Positions 10,524-20,242 of a stretch of 64,000 nucleotides of DNA are shown here, in pieces (positions within the stretch are counted from its first letter, which is position 1; the number at the start of each line of letters is the position of its first letter). Both the position numbers and the translations under genes were made by a program. Origin of the DNA: Promicromonospora umidemergens (GTDB taxonomy: Bacteria > Actinomycetota > Actinomycetes > Actinomycetales > Cellulomonadaceae); the NCBI RefSeq assembly GCF_024171995.1, contig NZ_JAMTCT010000019.1:52288-116287 (forward strand), written 5' to 3'. The notes beneath the pieces are model-generated. The model worked only from the letters and a program-made list of their open reading frames with translations. It did not search any database and was not told the DNA's origin.

Positions 10524-13304
10524 TCAGCGCACGGCGCGGCCACCGGCCACTCCGGCCCGCCGCACGCGGGTCTGCAGGTCGAGGGCGCGCAGGAGGTCCT
10601 GCTCGTGGGCGTACGACCCGTCGACGAGCCGGCGCCGCACGTCCACGACCTCCTGCGCGTACTCCGCGGCCGTGTCGAACGTCTCCAGGTCGAGGTGGAC
10701 GGAGACCATGTTCGACAGCGCGGCCGCCAGACCCGGCAGGTGGAGATCAGGGCTCCGGCGCGCCAGGTCCCTGCGCACGCGCACGGCCTCGGCCGTCGGC
10801 TCGATGCCCTCCTCCGAACGCCCCGCGTCGATGAGGGCTGCCCCGAGGTTCAGCAGCGCGTCGGCCAGGCCTGGCTCGAAGCGGTCCGGGTCTCTCGTGG
10901 CCAGCAGCCGTAGCTGGGCGACGGCCTCCTGGGTGGGCGCGACGGCGTCGGCGGCCCGGCCCAGCTCCGAGAAGAGCACCCCCAGGTTGGACAGCGAGCG
11001 CGCCAGGTACTCCTCGCCGGGCCGGCCCTCCTCCACGAGGCCGCGCCGGATCGCCACCGCCTCCTGCTCCAGGGGCAGCGCCTCCTCCGGCTCGCCGGAG
11101 CGGGAGTGCGTGACCGCCAGGTTCGAGAGGGAGGCCGCCAGCATCCGGCGATAGCGGGTCGGGTTCTCGCGGACGAGCCGACGGCGGAGGAGCACCGCCT
11201 CCCGCTCGATGGCTATCGCCTCGCCCAGGTCGCCGAGCCGGGAACGCACGGCACCGAGCGACGCGAGGCTGTAGGCCAGCGTCCAGGTGTGTGCCACAGG
11301 GTTCTCGCGGGAGAGCTCGCGCCGAAGGGCGACGGCCTCGTCGAGCGGCCCGATCGCCTCCCTGTCCCGGCCCAGCGCGGCGTAGGCGTTACCGAGGTTC
11401 GTCAGCGCGAACCCGAGCTGCGGCCGTTGCCGCTGGGCGGCCTGCAGCACGAGCCTGCGGCTGAGCTCCACTGCCTCCTCCGCACAGGGCAGGGCCTCCT
11501 CGGGGCGGATCTCGGTCAGCGTCACCGCCCGGTTGGACAGCGTCTGCGCCAGCGCGGCGCCCCACTGTCGCGGGTCGCGGGCCACGAGGGTCCGCAGGAT
11601 CGGGACGACCTCGGCGTTCCGCGCCTCGTGCTCCTGGGGGTGGCCGGTCTCGACCAGGCTGACGGTCAGGCTGATCAGCGTGCGGGCCAGCTCGGGCTCC
11701 ACCCAGCCCACGTCGCGCTCCGGAGCCGCCCGGCACAGCTCGAGCGACTCGAGCTGCAGGGTCAGCGCCTCCTGGGTCAGGCCAGCCCCCCAGTGGGCGG
11801 AGCTCAGCGCGTTGATCGCGTCGATCAGTCCCGTGCGGTACCGGTCGAGGTCCCCTGCCGCGAGGCGACGCCACGCGGCGACGGCGCCGTCCAGGGTGTC
11901 GAGCGCCTCCGCCAGCCGGCCCGACTCCTTCAGCGCGGCGCCGAGGTCGAGCAGCGCCTCTGCCCGGCCCACCGCGTCCCGCGCGACCGTGACGGCCTGC
12001 TGGCCCCTGTGGACGTCGTCAGCGGTACCACCGAGAAGGCTGCGCTGCTTGAGCAGGATCATCGTCCGCAGGGCGCGCGGGTCGTCGCCGCAGGAGTCGG
12101 CGGCGCGGCGGAGCAGCTCGCTCGCCAGCGCGGCCGCCCCTGGCTCCTCCCCCAGCTCGACCTCCAGGCGGCGGGCGACGCGCACCACCCGCAGCGCCGT
12201 CTTCCGGGACAGGCCCCACGTGCACGAGCCGACCAGGGCGACCGAGCGGCCGAGCCGGTCGACGACGAGCAGGTCGCCGATGCGGTCGTGCCCTGCCGCA
12301 CTCGTGCCGAGCCCCACCACGGAACCCTGCAGCCCGAGCAGCCAGCGTGCCCCCGCGCGGCCGGGCAGCCCCGGGACGACCCGGCGCAGCACGTCCCGAG
12401 CGCTCACGGCGTCGTCAGCGCCGAGCAGGCACGCCGCCGCCACCACGTCCTGGACCTCGTCGATGGTCAGGTCGAGCCCCGCCTCTCGCGCCGACCAGGC
12501 CCAGGAGCTCGCCGCGACCTCGAGCAGCGCGCGCACCGGGTTGGGCTCGGTCGCCGGGACGGGCGTCCCCGCCGCGTCGAGCGCGGCCAGCGCGGCGGCC
12601 GCGTGCAGGTCGACCACGCGGGTGGCACCGGCCGGCTCCGGCGCGCGCACGGCGGCCACTCCGGGACTCTCGACACCGAAGCGCTCGGCGAACGCCGCCA
12701 CCGCCGCATCCAGCACGACGTCGTCCGGCAGTCCGGGCGCCAGCGGCAGGTCCAGGGCGGTCTGCGTCGCGTCGTCGCGATCGATCCGTGCCCATAGCGT
12801 CGAACCCCAGCGCAGGCGGCGCAGCCACTCCCCAGCGACCCGGGCGAGCAGCAGGACACGGGTACGGCCCTTGGCCGGGCGGCCCACGGCGTCGAGCATC
12901 GCACCGAGGCCGAGCCGGGTCGCCGCGTTGTCGACGACGAAGAGCACGTCGCCCTCCGGTCGCGCACGGACGGTCGCGGCCTCACGGCCCCGCGGCACGG
13001 GAACGACGGTCCAGCCGGACCTGCTCATCCTGCCGCCGAACTCGTGCGCCAGACGGGTCTTGCCGAAACCGGCGGGCGCGACGACGAGCCGCAGCCGGAT
13101 CGCGGCGTCGTCGTGGGCCCAGGCAGCGAGCTCGTCGAGCTCCTGCGCGCGACCCAGGAACGGTACGACCGCCCGTGCAGGGTCGAGCAGTGCGGTCGGC
13201 CATCGGACAGCGTCCTGCGGCGGACCGTCCGGAGCATCGGTGAGCGGGCCGCGGCGTACCGCTGTGCGGGCGGCCCGGACCGCGGCAGCCAGCCGGGTCG
13301 ACAT
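10524..13304 (-). CDS. STAND-type ATPase with C-terminal TPR array (paralogue 1)
   Basis: 926-residue protein of the STAND class. After about 45 residues without a recognisable effector domain comes the entry motif VVPFLGRAQELDELAAW, the P-loop APAGFGKTR (residues 76-84) and a Walker B-like VLFVVDNAA. A helical middle region leads into a C-terminal half of TPR units with a period near 46 residues, for example NLGNAYAALGRDREAI, SLGAVRSRLGDLGEAI and NLAVTHSRSGEPEEAL. Such proteins usually oligomerise on sensing a ligand through the repeats. It is paralogous to 27815-30550. The ATG at 13304 is the first in-frame ATG; a TTG at 13349 would add 15 residues. No effector or partner is evident. Confidence 0.85.
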   Translation of the reverse strand: MSTRLAAAVRAARTAVRRGPLTDAPDGPPQDAVRWPTALLDPARAVVPFLGRAQELDELAAWAHDDAAIRLRLVVAPAGFGKTRLAHEFGGRMSRSGWTVVPVPRGREAATVRARPEGDVLFVVDNAATRLGLGAMLDAVGRPAKGRTRVLLLARVAGEWLRRLRWGSTLWARIDRDDATQTALDLPLAPGLPDDVVLDAAVAAFAERFGVESPGVAAVRAPEPAGATRVVDLHAAAALAALDAAGTPVPATEPNPVRALLEVAASSWAWSAREAGLDLTIDEVQDVVAAACLLGADDAVSARDVLRRVVPGLPGRAGARWLLGLQGSVVGLGTSAAGHDRIGDLLVVDRLGRSVALVGSCTWGLSRKTALRVVRVARRLEVELGEEPGAAALASELLRRAADSCGDDPRALRTMILLKQRSLLGGTADDVHRGQQAVTVARDAVGRAEALLDLGAALKESGRLAEALDTLDGAVAAWRRLAAGDLDRYRTGLIDAINALSSAHWGAGLTQEALTLQLESLELCRAAPERDVGWVEPELARTLISLTVSLVETGHPQEHEARNAEVVPILRTLVARDPRQWGAALAQTLSNRAVTLTEIRPEEALPCAEEAVELSRRLVLQAAQRQRPQLGFALTNLGNAYAALGRDREAIGPLDEAVALRRELSRENPVAHTWTLAYSLASLGAVRSRLGDLGEAIAIEREAVLLRRRLVRENPTRYRRMLAASLSNLAVTHSRSGEPEEALPLEQEAVAIRRGLVEEGRPGEEYLARSLSNLGVLFSELGRAADAVAPTQEAVAQLRLLATRDPDRFEPGLADALLNLGAALIDAGRSEEGIEPTAEAVRVRRDLARRSPDLHLPGLAAALSNMVSVHLDLETFDTAAEYAQEVVDVRRRLVDGSYAHEQDLLRALDLQTRVRRAGVAGGRAVR

Positions 13305-13508
13305 CTCCGAGACCACCACGATGAGCAAGTCAACCGGACGAACGTCCAAGGCTGCAAGGGGAACGGGTGAACTGACTCACGCTGTTAACAATGCGGAGCG
13401 TGCACGACCAGCGCCGCACGGTTGCCCGGGCCCTGGCGAACGCCGGGATGCGGCCCTGCATCGCACCGGTCGCCCGGCCGAGTCGGCAATCGGGGCAAAT
13501 GTTGCATA

Positions 13509-13524
13509 TCGCTCTAGATAGCGA
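13509..13524. promoter_or_regulatory. Inverted repeat between divergent STAND and small-protein genes
   Basis: TCGCT (13509-13513) and AGCGA (13520-13524) form a 5-bp dyad with a 6-bp centre, about 65 bp upstream of the small gene at 13590 and about 200 bp upstream of the STAND start. This is the only clear dyad noticed in the divergent intergenic region 13305-13589. A regulatory role is inferred only from position. Confidence 0.35.
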
Positions 13525-13589
13525 CATCCTTCCCTCGGCCAGGTGAAAAGCCCGGCCGCTCCACGACCGCACGAACGAAAGGCAGGCAC

Positions 13590-13826
13590 GTGAGCCTGAA
13601 CCTCAACAAGCTCGTCGACAAGGCCTACAACGACCAGAGCATCGCCGCGATCCTCGCGGCTCCGCCCTCGGCGCTGCTCGGCCTCACGGCGAAGCACGAC
13701 GAGATGCTCGCCGAGCTCAGGATCAAGACGATCGAGGACCTGGGCAAGTGGCAGCACGCGCTCCACGCGCAGGCTCTCGTGACGCTCGCCGACGCCGAGG
13801 TGTCCTCGGTGGCCGGGGACAAGTAG
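13590..13826 (+). CDS. Small helical protein with helix-hairpin-helix-like motif
   Basis: 78 residues, not assigned to a named family. It starts MSLNLNKLVDKAYNDQ and contains ILAAPPSALLGLTAKHDEML followed by AELRIKTIEDLGKW. The last segment resembles the 'LGIKTIEDL' half of helix-hairpin-helix or RNA polymerase alpha-CTD-like folds. There is no signal peptide or membrane segment. GAAAGGCAG lies about 5-13 bp upstream of the start. It is divergent from the STAND-TPR gene and convergent with sthA, with a strong hairpin just after its stop. Codon use is like the neighbours, so it is a real gene; its function is unknown. Confidence 0.75.
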   Translation: MSLNLNKLVDKAYNDQSIAAILAAPPSALLGLTAKHDEMLAELRIKTIEDLGKWQHALHAQALVTLADAEVSSVAGDK

Positions 13827-13855
13827 GTTCGGTCGGCACGTCGCGACAGACGCGA

Positions 13856-13893
13856 GCCGGCGTCCGCACACCTCGCGGTGGGCGGACGCCGGC
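13856..13893. terminator. Hairpin terminator between convergent genes
   Basis: A perfect 12-bp inverted repeat GCCGGCGTCCGC (13856-13867) and its complement (13882-13893) with a 14-nt loop sits between the ends of the small-protein gene and sthA. No T-run follows on either strand, as is common in high-GC actinobacteria. It can serve both directions. Confidence 0.7.
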
Positions 13894-13910
13894 ACCGGCA
13901 CCGGCAGCCG

Positions 13911-15329
13911 TCAGATCCCGAACCGCTGCACGTCACGCATCTTGTTGGTCGCGTCAAGCGCCGCGATCTTGTACGCCTCGGAGAGCGTCGGGTAGTTGAA
14001 CACCGTGTCCACCAGGTGGTCGACGGTGCCGCCGGTCGTCATGATCGCCTGGCCGATGTGGATGATCTCGGTGGCGCCCGTCCCGAACACGTGGACGCCC
14101 AGCACCTTCCGGTCCTCCGTCGAGACGAGCAGCTTGAGCATCCCGTAGGAGTCGCCGACGATCTGCCCGCGCGCCAGCTCGCGGTAGCGCGCGATCCCCA
14201 CCTCGTACGGCACGCCAGCCGTGGTGAGCTGCCCCTCGGTGTCCCCGCAGTAGGAGATCTCGGGGATCGTGTAGATCCCGATCGGCTGCAGCTCCAGCAC
14301 CGACGAGACCTGCTCGCCGAACGCGTGGTACGCCGCGAGCCGCCCCTGCTCCTGCGAGGTCGCCGCGAGCGCCGGGAACCCGATCACGTCGCCGACGGCG
14401 TAGATGTGCTCGACGGTGGTGCGGAACTGCTTGTCGACCTGGAGCCGCCCGCGCTTGTCCGCCTCGAGCCCTGCGGCGGCGAGCGCCAGGCCGTCGGTGG
14501 AGCCCTGGCGCCCGGCGGAGTAGAGCACGCAGTCGGCCGGGATCCGTTTTCCGGAGGCCAGCGCGGTGATCGTCCCCTCGGCGCCTGCCGTCACGGACTC
14601 GACGGTCTCGCCCAGCCGGAACGTGACCGACAGGTCGCGGAGCTGGAACTTGAGCGCCTCGACCACCTCGGAGTCGCAGAAGTCGAGGATCTTCTCGCGC
14701 GCCTCGACGACGGTGACCCGTGTGCCGAGCGCGGCGAAGACCGACGCGTACTCGATGCCGATCACGCCGGCACCGACCACGACCATGGTCCGGGGCACCT
14801 CGCTCATGTCGAGGATGCCGTCGGAGTCGACCACGCGGACGCCGTCGAACGCGATGTTCGCGGGCCGCGCCGGCCGGGTACCTACCCCGATGACCACCTT
14901 GTCGGCGCTCAGGCGCCGGACGACGTCGCCCTCGGCGTCCGTCACCTCGATGTCGTGCGGCCCGGCGAACCGGGCGCTGCCGACCACGGTCTCGACCTGG
15001 TTGCGGGCAAGCTGGTTGCGCACGACCTCGATCTCCCGCCCGATGACGTGCTGCAGGCGGGCGAGCAGGTCCTGGACGGTGATGCGCTCCTTGAGCCGGT
15101 AGCTGGAGCCGTACACGTCCCGCATCTGCAGCCCGGTCAGGTAGAGGGCTGCTTCGCGCAGGGTCTTGGACGGGATGGTGCCGGTGTGGAGGCTCACCCC
15201 GCCGACGTTGTCGCGCCGCTCGACGACCGCCACCCGCCTGCCTAGCTTGGCGGCGCCGATCGCGGCCTTCTGACCACCGGGGCCAGAGCCGATCACGACG
15301 AGGTCGTAGTGGTTCTCACGTGCATCCAT
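13911..15329 (-). CDS. sthA: Soluble pyridine nucleotide transhydrogenase
   Basis: 472-residue flavoprotein of the SthA (UdhA) type, which exchanges reducing equivalents between NADPH and NAD+ in the cytosol. FAD is bound at [14 protein letters not shown] (residues 11-24), and a second Rossmann loop [14 protein letters not shown] binds NAD(P). The second FAD contact is [11 protein letters not shown]. The region that carries the redox disulfide in dihydrolipoamide dehydrogenase reads [15 protein letters not shown], with both cysteines replaced; this separates the transhydrogenase from disulfide reductases. Length and C-terminal dimerisation domain are normal. It appears monocistronic. Confidence 0.93.
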   Translation of the reverse strand: MDARENHYDLVVIGSGPGGQKAAIGAAKLGRRVAVVERRDNVGGVSLHTGTIPSKTLREAALYLTGLQMRDVYGSSYRLKERITVQDLLARLQHVIGREIEVVRNQLARNQVETVVGSARFAGPHDIEVTDAEGDVVRRLSADKVVIGVGTRPARPANIAFDGVRVVDSDGILDMSEVPRTMVVVGAGVIGIEYASVFAALGTRVTVVEAREKILDFCDSEVVEALKFQLRDLSVTFRLGETVESVTAGAEGTITALASGKRIPADCVLYSAGRQGSTDGLALAAAGLEADKRGRLQVDKQFRTTVEHIYAVGDVIGFPALAATSQEQGRLAAYHAFGEQVSSVLELQPIGIYTIPEISYCGDTEGQLTTAGVPYEVGIARYRELARGQIVGDSYGMLKLLVSTEDRKVLGVHVFGTGATEIIHIGQAIMTTGGTVDHLVDTVFNYPTLSEAYKIAALDATNKMRDVQRFGI

Positions 15330-15407
15330 GGTCAGAGTGTGCCGGTGCGAGCGCCCTGGGACGAACTACTTCATCAAGAATTAACCGGTCATGGCAGGCT
15401 GACGCCC

Positions 15408-15689
15408 ATGAGCATCTATGCCGTGAGCTACACCTATACCGATGACGTGGCGACCCGTGACGAGGTCCGCCCCAGCCACAGAGAATTCCTGCTCGGGCTC
15501 AACGCAGAGGGCGTCGTCCGCGCCTCGGGCCCGGTCGACGGCGGGACCGGAGCCCTCGTCATCGTCGAGGCCGGGTCGGCGGACGCCGCGCTGGCGATCC
15601 TTGATGCCGACCCGTTCACCGTGCGCGGCGTCATCGCCGAGCGCGGTGTCCGCCAGTGGGACGTGGTCATCGGGGGGCTGGCCGAGTAG
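15408..15689 (+). CDS. YciI-like protein
   Basis: 93-residue YciI-domain protein with a ferredoxin-like alpha/beta fold. The family's conserved His is in RPSHREFLLGL, and the conserved Asp-Pro-Phe turn is DADPFTVRGV. The ATG at 15408 (MSIYAV) is chosen because the longer frame would begin inside the sthA promoter region. Proteins of this family include muconolactone-isomerase-like and dehydrochlorinase-like enzymes, but most have no known reaction. It is divergent from sthA, with starts 78 bp apart. Confidence 0.85.
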   Translation: MSIYAVSYTYTDDVATRDEVRPSHREFLLGLNAEGVVRASGPVDGGTGALVIVEAGSADAALAILDADPFTVRGVIAERGVRQWDVVIGGLAE

Positions 15690-15828
15690 GCGGCTGCGAA
15701 ACTTCACCCCATACCAGGTCATGCAGATAGTTTTACGCAAAAGTCACGTTCGGGGCATGGCGTGGCGGGCTCCGTGGCGCCCATGATGCCAGTTCCAATA
15801 CGGCTGACTACGTTCGGGGAGGCACTGC

Positions 15829-16695
15829 ATGACCTCTGTCGACAGCACCACGGTGGCCTACGAGGAAATCGGCCCGCACATCTGCGTGAAGCCCCCGTAC
15901 TACGCGCTCGATGAGCTGGCCAGCCCCGTTCCGGGGCTGGCCAGCGCCACCGTTCCGGTCCAGACGCCGACCGGGCGTCAGGCAACCCTGATCAACGTGG
16001 CGGAGGCGGGGCGGCACCTCGCCATCCTCGGCCTCTGCGCCGCCGCGACGACCAATCCGAGCACCAGGCAGCACTACTACCTCGCCCACCGCGGCGTCGG
16101 GCGGATGTACCCGCCCGTCGGGTCCCTGAGCACGCTCCGCGGGACCGCGAGCGCCCGCATGAACGGCCGAAACCGCGCGGTCGCCGAGACCGAGCTGCAC
16201 GACGCCGGCGGGAACCTCGTGGCGCGGCTCGACCTCGAGTACCTCGTCCTGTCGGTGCCCGTGTTCCGCCGTCTGCTGGGGACCGCCGCGGAGCCCGACG
16301 CGGCCGAGCCGGCCAACCCGTACAGCGCGGCGGCCCCGCTCGTCGACGTCGCCGCTGATGCCCGGAGCGGCACGGCCAAGCTGGCCGTGGAGTCGTCGAT
16401 GTGCCGGGGGCACTTCGACGGCTACCCGGCGCTCCCCGTGTCCGTCGCGGGCTACGCCTCGTTCGCGCTCTTCGACCACGTCCTGGGTGCGGCCGCAGGA
16501 CCCGGAGCCCGGTGGCAGCCCGGCGTCTACCGGCTGCAGGCCGATCACCTCGCCCCGGCGGGTCAGACCTGCACCGTGGACGTCGAACCGTCGGCACCCT
16601 CCGAGCCGGAGCTGCACGACCGGGCGTTCACCGGGACGCTCCGGTCCGGAGACCGGAACATCTTCTCGATCCAGCTGGACTACACCGAAGTCTGA
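15829..16695 (+). CDS. Probable double-hotdog-fold protein
   Basis: 288-residue protein that looks like two hotdog domains. The second half contains SMCRGHFDGYPALPVSVAGY, which recalls the HFxGxPxxPG motif of FabZ/thioesterase hotdog proteins. The first half contains LINVAEAGRHLAILG, typical of the hotdog central helix. A thioesterase or dehydratase acting on an acyl-CoA or acyl-carrier substrate is plausible, but catalytic residues are not certain. GGGGAGG lies 8 bp before the ATG, so the start is firm. No neighbour points to a pathway. The function stays open. Confidence 0.6.
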   Translation: MTSVDSTTVAYEEIGPHICVKPPYYALDELASPVPGLASATVPVQTPTGRQATLINVAEAGRHLAILGLCAAATTNPSTRQHYYLAHRGVGRMYPPVGSLSTLRGTASARMNGRNRAVAETELHDAGGNLVARLDLEYLVLSVPVFRRLLGTAAEPDAAEPANPYSAAAPLVDVAADARSGTAKLAVESSMCRGHFDGYPALPVSVAGYASFALFDHVLGAAAGPGARWQPGVYRLQADHLAPAGQTCTVDVEPSAPSEPELHDRAFTGTLRSGDRNIFSIQLDYTEV

Positions 16696-16729
16696 CGCGG
16701 ACCTCGCCGACCGGGGCCGGCTCCTGCGC

Positions 16730-16784
16730 GCACCTGCTCCCTGACCTGGTCGGCAGTCCGTCGACCGGGTCCGGGAGCAGGTGC
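16730..16784. terminator. Long-stem hairpin between convergent genes
   Basis: GCACCTGCTCCC (16730-16741) and its exact complement (16773-16784) form a 12-bp stem with a 31-nt loop, between the stop of the hotdog gene (16695) and the stop of terC (16838). It probably terminates both transcripts. Confidence 0.6.
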
Positions 16785-16837
16785 GATGACGACCATGGCG
16801 AGCGAGGCAGGCCGGAACCACACCGCCGGCTGATGGA

Positions 16838-17839
16838 TCAGCCGAGCTGGTCCACCTTCTCTTCGGCACGCTTCACGGCGCGGTCGCGCAGGAGGCTCGC
16901 CACGGTGGTGACCGTCAGAGTGACCAGGATGACGCCGAGCGACACCGGCGTGCTGATCTCCGGGATGGCGGTGATGTGCTCACCACCGTTGATGAACGGC
17001 ACCTCGTTGGTGTGCAGCGCGTGGATCACGAGCTTCGCACCGATGAAGGCCAGGATGACCCCGAGCCCGTAGTTGAGGTACACGAGGCGGTCCAGGAGGC
17101 CGTCGATCAAGAAGAAGAGCTGCCGCAGGCCCAGCAGCGAGAACGCGTTGGCGGTGAAGACCAGGTAGGTCTCCTGCGTGAGGCCGAAGATCGCCGGGAT
17201 CGAGTCCACCGCGAAGAGGATGTCGGCGCTACCGATGGCGAGCATCACGATGAGCATCGGAGTGATGAGCAGCTTGCCGTCGACACGGGTCGTGAGCCGG
17301 TCGCCCGCGTACGAGTTCGACGTGGGCAGGACGCGGCGGGTCAGCCGCAGCACCGCGTTCTCGTGGAACTCCTCGTCCTGCGTGGTACCCGCCCGGATCT
17401 GGCTGATCGCCGTCCAGACCAGGAACAGGCCGAAGAGGTAGAACACCCAGCTGAAGTTCTCGATGAGCGCAGCGCCGACCAGGATGAAGACGGTGCGCAG
17501 CACCAGCGCGACGGTGATGCCCACCAGCAGGACCTTCTGCTGGAACGCCCTCGGCACCCGAAAGCTCGCCATGATGAGCACGAACACGAACAGGTTGTCG
17601 ACCGAGAGGCTCTTCTCGGTGATGTACCCCGCGAAGTACTCACCGCCGTAGACCGGCCCCCACACAGCCCACACGACGCCGCCGAAGGCCAACGCGATGG
17701 CGACATATCCCACCGACCAGCGCGTCGACTCACGCAACGTCGGTGCGTGCGGTGTTCGCACATGGCCGAGGTAGTCGACCACCAGCATCGCGACGATCGC
17801 CCCGACGGTGGCAACCCAGACCCAGACAGGCACGTCCAT
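16838..17839 (-). CDS. TerC/Alx-family membrane protein
   Basis: 333-residue integral membrane protein with about nine hydrophobic segments. Family signatures are SLSVDNLFVFVLIM and the second acidic helix SADILFAVDSIPAIFG, which carry the metal-binding aspartates of TerC/Alx proteins. Alx exports manganese in E. coli and actinobacterial TerC proteins are thought to load manganese onto exported enzymes. The start MDVPVWVW at 17839 has GGAGG close upstream. A yybP-ykoY riboswitch in the leader (17872-17985) independently supports manganese-dependent control. Confidence 0.93.
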   Translation of the reverse strand: MDVPVWVWVATVGAIVAMLVVDYLGHVRTPHAPTLRESTRWSVGYVAIALAFGGVVWAVWGPVYGGEYFAGYITEKSLSVDNLFVFVLIMASFRVPRAFQQKVLLVGITVALVLRTVFILVGAALIENFSWVFYLFGLFLVWTAISQIRAGTTQDEEFHENAVLRLTRRVLPTSNSYAGDRLTTRVDGKLLITPMLIVMLAIGSADILFAVDSIPAIFGLTQETYLVFTANAFSLLGLRQLFFLIDGLLDRLVYLNYGLGVILAFIGAKLVIHALHTNEVPFINGGEHITAIPEISTPVSLGVILVTLTVTTVASLLRDRAVKRAEEKVDQLG

Positions 17840-17847
17840 ATAGACCT

Positions 17848-17871
17848 CCGGTACGCAGCAATTGGTACCGG
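17848..17871 (-). promoter_or_regulatory. RBS-adjacent hairpin of the terC leader
   Basis: CCGGTAC and GTACCGG (17848-17854 and 17865-17871) pair in the leader RNA. The 3' arm runs directly into the GGAGG of the terC ribosome binding site, so part of the site is in the stem. It is positioned as the expression platform of the upstream riboswitch. Confidence 0.6.
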
Positions 17872-17985
17872 AAGTCTCGCCCGCCCATCCCCGCTCCACG
17901 CGAGGCTGGACCCATGTGACCGGACCGGCACCGACGCCGACCGTGATGACGGCCCCATGACGAAGGACTACTCCCCTCCGACCAG
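17872..17985 (-). ncRNA. yybP-ykoY (Mn2+) riboswitch
   Basis: The terC leader read on the minus strand shows conserved blocks of the yybP-ykoY class in order: GGAGGGGAGTAG (about 17980-17969), GTCATCACGG, GGTCACATGGG, and GCGAGACTTCCGG near the 3' end (about 17882-17870). This class binds Mn2+ and is typically found before Alx/TerC, MntP and UPF0016 genes. Translational control is likely because the 3' end merges with a hairpin that overlaps the ribosome binding site. Ends are approximate. Confidence 0.85.
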
Positions 17986-18075
17986 GCGAAATCATACGTT
18001 ACGGCGGTAGATGATCGGTGTCGCGACAGCCACAGTCGTCAGGTGACCGCGATCACCATCTCGCCGTGGACGGAG

Positions 18076-20193
18076 CTACGCCGTCGCCGCCTGCATCTGC
18101 CGCAGCTCCTTCTTGAGCCCCGAGATCTCGTCCCGCAGCCTGGCCGCCACCTCGAACTGCAGCTCCGCGGCCGCCGCATGCATCTGGTCGGTGAGCTCCT
18201 GGATGAGCTCGGCCAGCTCGCTGGCCGCGGCACCGGCCAGCCGGTTGCCCGACGTCGCGCCTTCCTTCGGCGAACCCGGCACCCGAGCGCCCGCCCGGCC
18301 CTCGCCCTTCGCCTTGCGGTTGTTCCGGTACCCGCCGGCCAGGAGCTCCTGGGTGTCCAGGTCCTCACGGGCGAGCATGTCGGTGACGTCCGCGATCTTC
18401 TTGCGCAGCGGCTGCGGGTCCAGGCCGCGCTCGGTGTTGTAGGCGACCTGCTTCTCCCGGCGCCGGGTGGTCTCGTCGATCGCCATGCGCATGGCCGGCG
18501 TGATCTTGTCCGCGTACATGTGGACCTGGCCGGAGACGTTACGGGCCGCGCGGCCGATGGTCTGGATGAGGGACCGCCCCGAGCGCAGGAAGCCCTCCTT
18601 GTCGGCGTCGAGGATCGCCACCAGGGAGACCTCGGGCAGGTCCAGGCCCTCGCGCAGCAGGTTGATGCCCACCAGCACGTCGTACTCGCCGAGCCGCAGC
18701 TCGCGCAGCAGCTCGACGCGGCGCAGCGTGTCCACGTCGGAGTGCAGGTAGCGCACCCGCACGTTGCGTTCCAGGAAGTAGTCGGTGAGGTCCTCGGCCA
18801 TCTTCTTGGTCAGCGTCGTGACCAGCACGCGCTCGTTCCGGTCCACCCGGTCACGGATCTCGCCGAGCAGGTCGTCGATCTGCCCGGTCGTCGGCTTCAC
18901 GACGATCTCGGGGTCGATCAGCCCGGTGGGGCGGATCACCTGCTCCACGACGCCGTCGGACAGCGAGCGCTCGTAGTCGCCCGGAGTGGCCGACAGGTAC
19001 ACCGTCTGCCCGATGCGCTCGGTGAACTCCTCCCACTTCAGCGGGCGGTTGTCCATGGCGCTCGGCAGCCGGAAGCCGTGGTCGACGAGCGCGCGCTTGC
19101 GGGACGCGTCGCCCTCGTACATGGCGCCGATCTGGGGCACCGTCTGGTGGGACTCGTCGATGACGAGCACGAAGTCCTCGGGGAAGTAGTCGAGCAGCGT
19201 GTTGGGCGCGGTGCCGGGTTCGCGGCCATCGATGTGCATCGAGTAGTTCTCGATGCCGCTGCACGTGCCGATCGAGCGCATCATCTCGATGTCGTAGGTG
19301 GTGCGCATGCGCAGGCGCTGCGCCTCCAGGAGCTTGCCCTGCTTCTCCAGCTCGGCCAGGCGCTCCTCCAGCTCCTTCTCGATGCCGCCGATGGCGCGCT
19401 CCATGCGCTCGGGACCCGCCACGTAGTGCGTGGCCGGGAACACGTAGATCGACTGCTCGGTGCGCACCACGTCGCCGGTGAGCGGGTGCAGCGTCTGGAT
19501 CGACTCGATCTCGTCGCCGAACATCTCGATCCGGATCGCGAGCTCCTCGTACACCGGGATGATCTCGACGGTGTCCCCCCGCACCCGGAACGTGCCCCGC
19601 GTGAACGACATGTCGTTGCGCGTGTACTGCATGGTCACGAACTGGCGCAGCAGCTGGTCACGCTCCACGACGTCGCCCACGTCGAGCCGGACCATCCGGT
19701 CCACGTACTCCTGCGGCGTGCCCAGGCCGTAGATGCACGAGACCGAGGCCACCACGATGACGTCACGCCGGGTGAGCAGCGACGACGTGGCGGAGTGCCG
19801 CAGCCGCTCCACCTCGTCGTTGATCGAGGAGTCCTTCTCGATGTAGGTGTCCGACTGCGCGATGTACGCCTCGGGCTGGTAGTAGTCGTAGTACGACACG
19901 AAGTACTCGACCGCGTTGTTCGGCAGCAGCTCCCGGAACTCCGTGGCGAGCTGCGCGGCCAGGGTCTTGTTCGGGGCCATGACGAGGGTCGGTCGCTGCA
20001 GCTTCTCGACGAGCCAGGCCGTCGTCGCCGACTTGCCGGTACCCGTGGCGCCGAGCAGCACCACGTCCTTCTCGCCCGCCTGGACGCGTTCGGTCAGGTC
20101 GGCGATCGCCGTCGGCTGGTCGCCTGCCGGCTGGTATTCGGAGATGACCTCGAAAGGGGCCACCGTGCGCTGCAGATCGGTCACGGGTCGCAT
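18076..20193 (-). CDS. uvrB: Excinuclease ABC subunit B
   Basis: 705-residue UvrB, the DNA-loading helicase-like subunit of excision repair. The P-loop is [16 protein letters not shown] rather than the more common GVTGSGKT. The beta-hairpin region [14 protein letters not shown], the Walker [11 protein letters not shown], helicase motif [15 protein letters not shown] and the QTIGRAARN motif VI are present. A C-terminal UVR domain ([20 protein letters not shown]) contacts UvrC. MRPVTDLQ at 20193 is the start because a damage-type -10 box ends 6 bp before it; an upstream in-frame ATG would lie inside or beyond that promoter. Confidence 0.98.
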   Translation of the reverse strand: MRPVTDLQRTVAPFEVISEYQPAGDQPTAIADLTERVQAGEKDVVLLGATGTGKSATTAWLVEKLQRPTLVMAPNKTLAAQLATEFRELLPNNAVEYFVSYYDYYQPEAYIAQSDTYIEKDSSINDEVERLRHSATSSLLTRRDVIVVASVSCIYGLGTPQEYVDRMVRLDVGDVVERDQLLRQFVTMQYTRNDMSFTRGTFRVRGDTVEIIPVYEELAIRIEMFGDEIESIQTLHPLTGDVVRTEQSIYVFPATHYVAGPERMERAIGGIEKELEERLAELEKQGKLLEAQRLRMRTTYDIEMMRSIGTCSGIENYSMHIDGREPGTAPNTLLDYFPEDFVLVIDESHQTVPQIGAMYEGDASRKRALVDHGFRLPSAMDNRPLKWEEFTERIGQTVYLSATPGDYERSLSDGVVEQVIRPTGLIDPEIVVKPTTGQIDDLLGEIRDRVDRNERVLVTTLTKKMAEDLTDYFLERNVRVRYLHSDVDTLRRVELLRELRLGEYDVLVGINLLREGLDLPEVSLVAILDADKEGFLRSGRSLIQTIGRAARNVSGQVHMYADKITPAMRMAIDETTRRREKQVAYNTERGLDPQPLRKKIADVTDMLAREDLDTQELLAGGYRNNRKAKGEGRAGARVPGSPKEGATSGNRLAGAAASELAELIQELTDQMHAAAAELQFEVAARLRDEISGLKKELRQMQAATA

Positions 20194-20199
20194 GTGACT

Positions 20200-20222
20200 A
20201 CGGTACGACCGACCACTGACAG
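20200..20222 (-). promoter_or_regulatory. PafBC/RecA-independent damage promoter of uvrB
   Basis: Minus strand: CTGTCAGTG (20222-20214), 8 bp, TACCGT (20205-20200), 6 bp, ATG. It differs from the TTGTCRGTG-N8-TAnnnT consensus only at the first base. Confidence 0.85.
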
Positions 20223-20242
20223 TGCCGCGCGGGCGGGCCACC

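Noticed and set aside
13590..13826. FxSxx-COOH or other secreted peptide partner of the STAND gene
   Set aside because: The C-terminus ends SSVAGDK with no FxSxx motif, and there is no signal or leader-type cleavage site.
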